64,000 nucleotides of DNA from Acinetobacter towneri DSM 14962 = CIP 107472 (GTDB lineage Bacteria; Pseudomonadota; Gammaproteobacteria; Pseudomonadales; Moraxellaceae). Under the pieces are notes generated by a model. The model searched no databases. It was given only the letters and a program-made list of their open reading frames with translations, and was not told where the DNA came from. The DNA lies in contig NZ_KB849688.1 of the NCBI RefSeq assembly GCF_000368785.1, positions 504,849 to 568,848 on the forward strand. The letters run 5' to 3'. The translations under genes and the position numbers were made by a program. This document shows, piece by piece, positions 57,389-64,000 of this stretch; positions within the stretch are counted from its first letter, which is position 1; each line of letters starts with the position of its first letter.

Positions 57389-58594
57389 ATGAGCGAGGCC
57401 TACATCATTGATGCTATTCGCACTCCGCGCGGCAAAGGAAAAAAAGATGGCGCATTACACGAAGTTAAACCCATTCGCCTACTCACAACCTTATTGAATG
57501 AATTGCAACAACGACACAACCTAGACACCTCACAAGTAGACGATATTGTTTTGGGTTGTGTCACACCAATTGGCGATCAGGGTGCAGATATTGCCAAAAC
57601 CGCTGCGATTGCCGCAGGTTGGGACAATGACGTCGCAGGCGTACAAATCAACCGCTTTTGTGCCTCGGGTTTAGAAGCCGTGAACCTCGCAGCACAAAAA
57701 GTCCGTTCAGGTTGGGAAGATTTAATTGTTGCAGGTGGTGTGGAATCTATGTCACGTGTGGCAATGGGTTCTGATGGTGGTGCTTGGGCATTCGACCCTG
57801 AAACCAACATGGCCTGTGACTTTATTCCACAAGGCATTGGCGCTGACTTAATTGCCACACTCGATGGTTATAGCCGTACTGAAGTCGATCTATTTGCAGC
57901 TGCATCACAGCACAAAGCCGCAGCAGCACAAGCACAGGGACATTTCGAGCGCTCGATTGTACCTGTCAAAGATCAAGCAGGCGTGGTGATTTTGGCACAA
58001 GATGAATTTATCAAACCTCAGACCACGGCTGAAAGCTTGGCACAGCTCAAGCCGAGTTTTGCCAATATGGGACAAATGGGTTTTGATGCGATTGCCCTGC
58101 AAAAATATCCTGAAGCAGGACAAGTCAATCATGTGCATCATGCAGGAAATTCATCGGGTATTGTTGATGGTGCAGCCTTGGTCTTGATTGCATCGGAACA
58201 GGCGGTACAACAGCACAACTTAAAACCGCGCGCCAAAGTGCTTGCCACTGCATTGGTCGGCACAGACCCTGCCATTATGCTCACAGGACCCGCGCCTGCA
58301 GCACGCAAAGCCTTGTCCAAAGCAGGACTGAACATTGAAGATATTGATCTGTTTGAAGTCAATGAAGCCTTTGCAGCCGTGGTTCTGCGTTTTATTACAG
58401 AACTTCAGGTTGATCCCGCCAAAGTCAATGTAAATGGTGGTGCTATTGCCTTGGGTCATCCACTTGGTGCTACAGGTGCCATGATTTTAGGCACCTTACT
58501 GGACGAGCTAGAACGACAAGATAAAAAACGCGGCATGGCTACATTATGTGTAGGCGGTGGGATGGGAATTGCCACCATTATTGAGCGAGTATAA
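57389..58594 (+). CDS. Acetyl-CoA acyltransferase (degradative thiolase, FadA-like)
   Basis: A 401-residue thiolase. [23 protein letters not shown] is the start; the acyl cysteine lies in [31 protein letters not shown]. The C-terminal [20 protein letters not shown] and [16 protein letters not shown] blocks give the second active histidine and cysteine. With the adjacent FadB/FadJ-type gene it forms a beta-oxidation pair. I chose 57389 because it has AAGGGA upstream and the family start. Confidence 0.94.
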   Translation: MSEAYIIDAIRTPRGKGKKDGALHEVKPIRLLTTLLNELQQRHNLDTSQVDDIVLGCVTPIGDQGADIAKTAAIAAGWDNDVAGVQINRFCASGLEAVNLAAQKVRSGWEDLIVAGGVESMSRVAMGSDGGAWAFDPETNMACDFIPQGIGADLIATLDGYSRTEVDLFAAASQHKAAAAQAQGHFERSIVPVKDQAGVVILAQDEFIKPQTTAESLAQLKPSFANMGQMGFDAIALQKYPEAGQVNHVHHAGNSSGIVDGAALVLIASEQAVQQHNLKPRAKVLATALVGTDPAIMLTGPAPAARKALSKAGLNIEDIDLFEVNEAFAAVVLRFITELQVDPAKVNVNGGAIALGHPLGATGAMILGTLLDELERQDKKRGMATLCVGGGMGIATIIERV

Positions 58595-58605
58595 GGAGTA
58601 TAAAA

Positions 58606-60741
58606 ATGAGCGCCATTCACTATTATAAAAATGCCGATAACATTGTCATTCTAACCTTTGACTCACCAAATCAATCTGCCAACACCATGAATGCTGACTT
58701 TAGAGATGCATTAGCGCAAGTGGTACAAAAGTTAAAAGCAGACGAACAAGTGGCGGGAATCATTTTCGCCTCTGCGAAAAAAACCTTTTTTGCAGGCGGT
58801 GACTTAGATGAGTTGATTCAAGTACAGCCTGAGCATGCCAGCTCATTTTTTCAGATGATTGAAAACCTAAAAGCACAGCTGCGTTATATTGAAACCCGTG
58901 GTATTCCTGTGGTAGCTGCCTTAAATGGCACGGCACTCGGCGGCGGATGGGAACTTGCTCTGTGCTGTCATCATCGTATTGCAATTCGTGATGCAAAAAC
59001 CAAGTTTGGTTTACCCGAAGTGACTTTAGGTTTATTGCCTGGTGGCGGTGGTATTGTGCGGATGGTACGTTTATTGGGTTTACAAACTGCCCTGCCGCTG
59101 TTGATGGAAGGCAAACAGCTGAGTGTGGAAAAAGCACAAAGTTTAGGTTTAATCCATGATCTTGCTGAAAATGAAACAGAATTACTCAGCAAAGCCCAAG
59201 ACTGGATTCTTGCACATCCTCAATCACAACAAGTATTTGATGTCAAAGGCTATAAAATCCCTGGGGGAACACCATCTACACCTGCTGTCGCGCAAATGCT
59301 TTCCATTGCTCCTGCCATGCTACGCGACAAAACCAAAGGCTGTTACCCTGCGCCTGAAGCAATTTTGAGTGCAGCAGTAGAAGGTGCGCAGGTTGATGTC
59401 GATACAGCCTTACGCATTGAATCTCGCTATTTTACCCAGCTCGCAACAGGTCAAATTTCTAAAAATATGATTGGCACCTTTTGGCATGGGCTGAATGCGA
59501 TTAAATCGGGCAGTGGCCGTCCGCAAGGCATTGCACCGCATCAAACTCAAAAAGTCGGCATTTTAGGTGCAGGCATGATGGGCGCAGGCATTGCTTATGC
59601 CACAGCAAGCAAAGGCATTGCGGTTGTTCTTAAAGATGTATCCATCGAACAAGCTGAAAAAGGCAAAGCTTACAGTCAAAAACTATTGGATAAACAAGTA
59701 TCGCAAGGTCGTATAAGTGCAGAGCGAGCAGCACAAGTCTTAGCCAATATTCATCCAACGGCACAGGCTGCCGATTTACAAGGCTGTGATTTGATTATTG
59801 AGGCGGTATTTGAAAATCCTCAACTCAAGGCGCAAGTCACACAAGAAGCCGAAGTTTTTCTGGCAGAACAAGGTGTGATGGCATCCAATACCTCAACTTT
59901 GCCAATAAGCGAGCTTGCCCAAGCTGCGCAAGATCAACAGCGCTTTATTGGACTGCATTTCTTTAGTCCTGTCGATAAAATGCCGTTGGTAGAAATCATT
60001 AAAGGAAAAAACACCTCTGCCGATACTTTGGCAAAAGCATATGACTTTGTGCAACACATTGGTAAAACACCGATTGTGGTCAATGACAGCCGTGGCTTTT
60101 TTACCAGTCGGGTGTTTGGCACTTTTGTGCAGGAAGGCTTGCGCTTACTGGCAGAAGGCGTACATCCTGCCAAAATTGAAATGGCAGCTTTAAAAGCAGG
60201 TATGCCTGTTGGTCCGCTTGCTATTCAGGATGAAGTGTCTTTAACCTTGTCTGAACACGTGGCGCAGGAAGCACGTAAAGCGTTACAAGCCGAAGGAAAA
60301 GATCGACCACTGTCGAATGCAGATGAAGTCATTCAAACCATGATTCATCAATTCTCACGTAAAGGCAAAGCTGCAGGTGCAGGCTTTTATGACTACCCTG
60401 AACAGGGTAAAAAACAGCTTTGGTCGGGATTAAGTCATTGGTATAAAAATACCGAAATCGCTGAACAAGAAATGATTGACCGTTTCTTATTTGTACAAGC
60501 ACTGGACAGCTTACGTTGCTTGGAAGAAGGTGTTTTAGAATCTGTCATTGATGCCAATGTTGGTTCAATTTTTGGCATTGGCTTCCCTGCATGGACAGGT
60601 GGTGCTTTACAATTTTTGAATCAATATGGTTTAACACAGGCTTTGGCACGAGCACAGCAACTTACTGCTGAATATGGCGAGCGTTTTACCCCACCTAAAA
60701 TCTTGCAAGATCGTGTTGCTGCAGGTGCTAAAAGCATTTAA
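58606..60741 (+). CDS. Bifunctional enoyl-CoA hydratase / 3-hydroxyacyl-CoA dehydrogenase (FadB/FadJ-type)
   Basis: A 711-residue trifunctional-type alpha subunit. Residues 1-190 are the crotonase domain with LNGTALGGGWELALCCHHRIAI (Glu) and GLPEVTLGLLPGGGGIVRMV (second Glu). The dehydrogenase domain starts with VGILGAGMMGAGIAYATASKGI near residue 315 and continues with ASNTSTLPISELAQ and GLHFFSPVDKMPLVEII. The C-terminal domain is helical (GFFTSRVFGTFVQEGLRLLAEGV). Eleven bases separate it from the thiolase stop and the AAGGAG ribosome site. It carries out the two middle steps of fatty-acid beta-oxidation. Confidence 0.95.
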   Translation: MSAIHYYKNADNIVILTFDSPNQSANTMNADFRDALAQVVQKLKADEQVAGIIFASAKKTFFAGGDLDELIQVQPEHASSFFQMIENLKAQLRYIETRGIPVVAALNGTALGGGWELALCCHHRIAIRDAKTKFGLPEVTLGLLPGGGGIVRMVRLLGLQTALPLLMEGKQLSVEKAQSLGLIHDLAENETELLSKAQDWILAHPQSQQVFDVKGYKIPGGTPSTPAVAQMLSIAPAMLRDKTKGCYPAPEAILSAAVEGAQVDVDTALRIESRYFTQLATGQISKNMIGTFWHGLNAIKSGSGRPQGIAPHQTQKVGILGAGMMGAGIAYATASKGIAVVLKDVSIEQAEKGKAYSQKLLDKQVSQGRISAERAAQVLANIHPTAQAADLQGCDLIIEAVFENPQLKAQVTQEAEVFLAEQGVMASNTSTLPISELAQAAQDQQRFIGLHFFSPVDKMPLVEIIKGKNTSADTLAKAYDFVQHIGKTPIVVNDSRGFFTSRVFGTFVQEGLRLLAEGVHPAKIEMAALKAGMPVGPLAIQDEVSLTLSEHVAQEARKALQAEGKDRPLSNADEVIQTMIHQFSRKGKAAGAGFYDYPEQGKKQLWSGLSHWYKNTEIAEQEMIDRFLFVQALDSLRCLEEGVLESVIDANVGSIFGIGFPAWTGGALQFLNQYGLTQALARAQQLTAEYGERFTPPKILQDRVAAGAKSI

Positions 60742-60770
60742 AGCTAAACTTTAAATTTAAAGCAATCTGG

Positions 60771-60796
60771 GAGGGATATATCATCCCTCTTTTTAT
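60771..60796 (+). terminator. Terminator of the thiolase-FadB-type operon
   Basis: GAGGGAT-atatc-ATCCCTC followed by TTTTTA, 30 bases after the stop. Confidence 0.85.
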
Positions 60797-60912
60797 TTGC
60801 TCAAAATTACAATGAATATCCCTGCATAAATAGAATTTAATCCGTTTTTCATGCATTTTATGTTATAAAGTTACATAATTTTAAGATTTAGATTCAAATT
60901 GGGTAGATGCAC

Positions 60913-61245
60913 ATGACCGAACGCCTTACTCCTGAAAAATCACCTTGGGGTTGGAAAGCACTCTTTATTTTCTGTATTTTGGGTGGAATTTTCATGTTTA
61001 TTTTCTGGTTAGCGGTCACGAATGAACCTGACTACATGCCTAGCCAGCAACAAAAGCAGAATACTCAGCAACACGCCTTTAAAAATGCGCCAGCTATGTC
61101 ACAAGAAGCATTGGCAAAAGCACAAGCAGATCGTGAAGCACGTGAAGCTTTGGCTGCTGAAACTGCAGATGCACACGGTATGACTGAAACAGAACATGCC
61201 AATATGCCTGAAAACCATGAGCCAGCACCCGCACATGGACATTAA
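60913..61245 (+). CDS. Small membrane protein with Ala/His/Glu-rich tail
   Basis: A 110-residue protein: MTERLTPEKSPWGWKALFIFCILGG, then a single membrane helix (IFCILGGIFMFIFWLAVTNEP, about residues 19-40), then a hydrophilic, alanine- and glutamine-rich tail ending DAHGMTETEHANMPENHEPAPAHGH. The histidine-rich end might bind metal. No family is recognised. The frame starts two codons earlier (60907); the ATG at 60913 has GGTAGATGCA upstream and seems better. Single gene with its own terminator. Confidence 0.75.
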   Translation: MTERLTPEKSPWGWKALFIFCILGGIFMFIFWLAVTNEPDYMPSQQQKQNTQQHAFKNAPAMSQEALAKAQADREAREALAAETADAHGMTETEHANMPENHEPAPAHGH

Positions 61246-61283
61246 TATGCGCTAGCGGCTCTGTTCATACAGTTTATAAAAAG

Positions 61284-61321
61284 AAATCGCCATGATCACA
61301 TTCCATCATGGCGATTTTTAT
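61284..61321. terminator. Bidirectional terminator between the small membrane gene and the GNAT gene
   Basis: AAATCGCCATGAT / ATCATGGCGATTTTT, a 13-bp stem with eight-base loop and A/T flanks between convergent genes. Confidence 0.9.
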
Positions 61322-61357
61322 TTTGCACGATTAAAATCAGGACTATCGACAATTCAT

Positions 61358-61780
61358 TTAAAATATCAATCGCATATCTACATGCGGAATACCACAATCT
61401 AAATACGACTCACCCTCAACCTGAAAACTCAAACTTTGATAAAACGGAATCGCGTGTTCCTGCGCAGACAACTTGACCCACGGACGTTGCTGCTGCTTTG
61501 CCACCTGAATAATATGCTGCATTAAAACACGTCCCACACCTAAACCGCGCTGTGATTTCAACACTGCGACCCGTCCAATACTGTGATTTTCCAGTAAACG
61601 TGCTGTTGCAATCGCCTGTCCAGTTGCATAGACCACAAAATGCAAGGCAACTGCATCTTGTGCATCCCACTCATCTTCAGGCGCAATTCGCTGTTCCTGA
61701 ATAAAGACTTGCTCACGAATAGATTTGGCCTCTGCAGCAAATTGTGTCCAAGTGCCCGATTGAATTTCATAATCTTGCAT
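61358..61780 (-). CDS. GNAT N-acetyltransferase
   Basis: A 140-residue acetyltransferase starting MQDYEIQSGTW. The GNAT core includes ALHFVVYATGQAIATARLL (motif D/C), GRVAVLKSQRGLGVGRVLMQHIIQVAKQQ (acetyl-CoA loop, Q-R-G-x-G-x-G) and LSAQEHAIPFYQSLSFQVEGESYLDCGIPHVDMRL. It resembles the YjcF/ElaA branch. The substrate is unknown. The ATG at 61780 has AGGATATAAAG upstream, whereas the longer frame has none. The gene lies 23 bases after the methyltransferase stop, so it may share its mRNA. Confidence 0.9.
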   Translation of the reverse strand: MQDYEIQSGTWTQFAAEAKSIREQVFIQEQRIAPEDEWDAQDAVALHFVVYATGQAIATARLLENHSIGRVAVLKSQRGLGVGRVLMQHIIQVAKQQQRPWVKLSAQEHAIPFYQSLSFQVEGESYLDCGIPHVDMRLIF

Positions 61781-61803
61781 CTTTATATCCTGTTCCATCT
61801 TGC

Positions 61804-62583
61804 TTAGCACTTAGAACCAATGCCCTGTTGATCCCACTGATCGTTCAACAACAACTCCAAAGAATGTTTTTGAATACCGTACATGGTTTTTAAATCACGA
61901 ATTTGTGCCAAAACTGCTTGATCAGGTTCACTCCAATTTTGACGTTTGGTTGCCAAAATCATTTTGTTTTTACTAGTGTGTTCTAAAGCGACAAACTCAA
62001 AAACTTTGGTGTCATAACCATAGGCTTTGAGCAATAAAGCGCGGATGGTATCGGTTAACATTTCCGCCTGTTGCCCTGCATGAATGCCAAATTGCAGCAT
62101 CGGTTGCAACACGCTTGGGCTTTGTAATTGTGGACGCAACTCTTTATGGCAACACGGCGCGCACATAATCATTTGTGCATTCAGGCGAATACCAGTATGA
62201 ATTGCAAAATCGGTGGCGACATCACAGGCATGCAAAGCAATCATTACATCTAAATGTTCTGGCTGATAGGTGCGCACATCGCCCTGAAAAAAATCTAGCT
62301 GCTGAAAGTCTGAAGCACTCGCCACCGACTGACAAAACTCAACCATTTTCGGGTTTAGTTCCACCCCAGTCACAAAAGGAAGAAATTGCTGCTTTTGCAA
62401 ATAGTCATATAACGCAAAAGTTAAATAGCCTTTGCCTGAGCCAAAATCCACCACGCGCACAGTATTTTCCGAAATTTTGATTTGCGCCAAAGCCCCCGAA
62501 AAAATTTCAATGAATTTATTAATCTGTTTCCATTTACGCGCCATGCTCGGAATAATTTGCGCTTTGGCATCGCTAATCCCCAA
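61804..62583 (-). pseudogene. C-terminal part of a split SAM-dependent methyltransferase gene
   Basis: This 260-codon frame holds the methyltransferase core: VVDFGSGKGYLTFALYDYL (SAM motif), FVTGVELNPKMVEFC, VMIALHACDVATDFAI and MIMCAPCCHKELRPQ. The frame is open from the TTG at 62583 upstream to a TAA at about 62674-62676, and the extra 27 or so codons include KEPQGHDREKQRYVDQSSPFLQHLG, which is the conserved linker of this family. No ATG starts it; an ATA overlaps the stop of the upstream frame. The upstream frame on the same strand supplies the family's N-terminal domain. I read both as one gene of about 400 residues broken by a -1 frameshift near 62675. Confidence 0.75.
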
Positions 62584-62660
62584 GTGTTGTAAAAATGGGC
62601 TGGATTGATCGACATAACGCTGCTTTTCTCGGTCATGTCCTTGCGGTTCTTTCGGTTTCG

Positions 62661-63023
62661 CTATAGTCGGTGCTGTTTACTAATGCTGAGCATGGCTTTC
62701 TTTTTGTTCTTTTTTAGCTGAATTTCCTGATCTGTCGTGAATAAATTGGCCTGTTTACAATCTGCCAATAAGTGACTCAATTGTATCTGTGCTTCTGCCA
62801 AAGGATAGTTTTTGGTGATATCCTGCGTTTTATGGCGATACAAACAAGTTAAAACGGTGTCTTGATTTAGCTGAATCACCCGTAAGGTGATTTTTTCTAA
62901 TTGTTCCAGTTCGCCTTTATATTGACTCAGCACCACACGATCAAGCTTTTGTGTATCAATGGCTTGCTGAAAAGCCTCTAAGAATTGTTGTTCCTGCACA
63001 GAGGGAGAAGCCAAAGTCGACAT
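62661..63023 (-). pseudogene. N-terminal part of the same split methyltransferase gene
   Basis: A 120-residue frame starting MSTLASPSVQEQQFLEAFQQAI and ending LSISKQHRL. KLDRVVLSQYKGELEQLEKITLRVIQLNQDTVLTCLYRHKTQDITKNYP ... KQANLFTTDQEIQLKKNKKKAML is, as I recall it, the N-terminal domain that precedes the SAM domain in the larger single-chain methyltransferases of this family. It stops at TAG (62661) shortly after an A-rich stretch (aaaaaagaacaaaaagaaa). A -1 shift at the AGT-AAA codons would read on as SISK-TAPTIAKPKEPQGHD, the normal linker. It may be a true mutation, a programmed frameshift, or an assembly error. Confidence 0.72.
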
Positions 63024-63130
63024 AATAAAAACCTGAAAAAATTACAATTCAAGTTTAATTGTTATTACCCTAAAAGCAAAATTGAATTACGATACAGTTG
63101 TATAATTAAAGAAATTAAAGCAGATTCGCC

Positions 63131-63778
63131 ATGAAATTAAATGCCCCTTTAGTGCCTGATTATGACCTGCAAGAAGAACGGATTAACTATCTGAGCCATG
63201 GTGTTGGTGCGGCTTTGGCATTTATTGCAGGTATTCTTTTAATCATTAAAGGTGCGTATTTAAGTACGGGACAATGGCTAGGTTTGTGGGCCTATGCAAT
63301 AAGCATGGTACTGCTTTTTTCTGCTTCAATGCTGTATCACATGGCAACCGCAGCAGACCGTCGTTATTTTTATAAAAAGTTAGATCACACCGCAATTTAT
63401 TATTTAATTGCAGGGACTTATACCCCATTTTTATCCATCGCGATTCCTACTCAAAAAGCACAATATTTGTTAATTGCCCTGTGGATTATTGCCCTGATTG
63501 GCACCCTATTTAAACTGGTATTTATCAACCGTTTTCATAAAATTTCTTTAATTGCCTACTTGGTGATGGGTTGGTTAGCCGTTCTGGTCATGGACGATAT
63601 GCAAGCCTATTTAAGCAGCCAAGCCCTGACCTTTTTGCTAATTGGCGGCATTGCCTACACCGTGGGTGCATTGTTTTATGCCTTAAAACGCGTAAGATAT
63701 ACCCACGCAATTTGGCATGTATTTGTCCTAATTGGTGCAGGCGCACACTTTCTGGCAATTTATCTGTATGTGATTTAA
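63131..63778 (+). CDS. trhA: TrhA/hemolysin III-family membrane protein (PAQR type)
   Basis: A 215-residue membrane protein with seven predicted helices. EERINYLSHGVGAALAFIAGILLIIKGA (first His), LYHMATAADRRYFYKKLDHTAIYYLIAGTYTPFL (the central block with S-x-x-Y-H-like and D-H motifs), VLVMDDMQAYLSS and a final THAIWHVFVLIGAGAHFLAIYLYV with two histidines match the bacterial hemolysin III/PAQR pattern. The conserved Asp and His residues probably hold a metal. TrhA proteins affect membrane energetics and fluidity. The start follows a weak GCAGATTCGCC leader. Confidence 0.92.
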   Translation: MKLNAPLVPDYDLQEERINYLSHGVGAALAFIAGILLIIKGAYLSTGQWLGLWAYAISMVLLFSASMLYHMATAADRRYFYKKLDHTAIYYLIAGTYTPFLSIAIPTQKAQYLLIALWIIALIGTLFKLVFINRFHKISLIAYLVMGWLAVLVMDDMQAYLSSQALTFLLIGGIAYTVGALFYALKRVRYTHAIWHVFVLIGAGAHFLAIYLYVI

Positions 63779-63853
63779 CGCTGAATATCGCTCATGTCTT
63801 ACAGATAAAACGATCAGATTTGAATGGTGTTCATGGATGCAGTTTTGTAACCG

Positions 63854-63887
63854 ACTTCTTGTTCAAAAAAGTATAACTACAAGAAGT
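63854..63887. repeat. Hairpin between trhA and the last gene
   Basis: ACTTCTTGT pairs perfectly with ACAAGAAGT (16-base loop). No T run; could be an operator or a weak terminator of trhA. Confidence 0.5.
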
Positions 63888-63963
63888 ATCTACTATTTTT
63901 CTGCCAGTGCGGTCTGTGCCAAATTGCACTTTCATTTAAAATTCACTTTACATAAGGTCCTGT

Positions 63964-64000
63964 ATGGCATCTTCATCTACTGCTGCCGCTGAACAGCCGA
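63964..64000 (+). CDS. Start of an unidentified gene cut by the window's right edge
   Basis: An ATG at 63964, with AAGGTCC 8-10 bases upstream, opens the frame MASSSTAAAEQP and runs to the end of the window without a stop. Twelve residues are too few to identify the product. Confidence 0.45.
   Translation, partial: MASSSTAAAEQP

Noticed and set aside
62421-62636. 71-residue - strand frame starting with ATG in the methyltransferase region
   Set aside because: It is out of frame with the SAM-domain coding sequence, which carries clear motifs across the same bases.

Overview
This 64 kb window is a piece of a gamma-proteobacterial chromosome that I place in the genus Acinetobacter. The best marker is the outer-membrane protein OmpA at about 48 kb, which reads as the Acinetobacter OmpA38-type porin almost throughout. 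The AT-leaning base composition and local gene orders such as GntR-smc-zipA-ligA and birA-coaX fit. It is mainly core chromosome: I see no prophage, CRISPR array, rRNA or tRNA gene and no intact insertion sequence. Both edges cut genes: scpA at the left, an unidentified gene at the right.

Layout. 0-7.3 kb: scpA-scpB-rluB on the + strand, facing a biotin block on the - strand in which bioA-bioF-bioC-bioD are joined by 4-base ATGA overlaps, preceded by a BioH-like hydrolase (no bioB here). 7.3-16.8 kb: a bacterioferritin lacking the haem-ligand methionine, an NAD-dependent reductase, then GntR-smc-zipA-ligA on the - strand, with a terminator-like hairpin directly in front of ligA. 17-23 kb: a TauE transporter diverging from birA-coaX, then ffh/ypjD and dusC, followed by a 266-bp MITE-like element with TA flanks. 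23-31.3 kb: many small genes on the - strand (DUF1176, YegP, YjdM, DUF488, RraB, a membrane-anchored coiled-coil protein with a DUF4041-like C-terminus, RluA, SIMPL, DUF4126 and a 47-residue zinc ribbon). 31.3-43 kb: a vapBC toxin-antitoxin pair, an AcnD-type aconitase without its usual PrpF partner, YgfZ, a Sel1 protein, an AEC transporter, an old-yellow-enzyme oxidoreductase, mutM-ppiC, mscL and typA.

43-64 kb: a xanthine/uracil-type permease, rsmC-lysP, ompA, a FimT-like pilin, a thiolase, a diaminopimelate dehydrogenase, assimilatory sulfite reductase cysI with its DUF934 partner, a CaiB/AMACR-type gene back to back with an AraC regulator, a second thiolase and a FadB/FadJ-type enzyme (an acyl-CoA oxidation locus), a small membrane protein, a GNAT enzyme, a methyltransferase gene that appears split by a -1 frameshift, and a TrhA/hemolysin III protein.

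The window holds no obvious large unknown system. The signals most worth a second look are the MITE-like element, the frameshifted methyltransferase, the DUF4041-like membrane protein, the terminator/attenuator before ligA, the haem-less ferritin, the in-gene 36-bp repeat of rluB, the 14-bp repeat crossing a stop codon, and several structured gene-free stretches.
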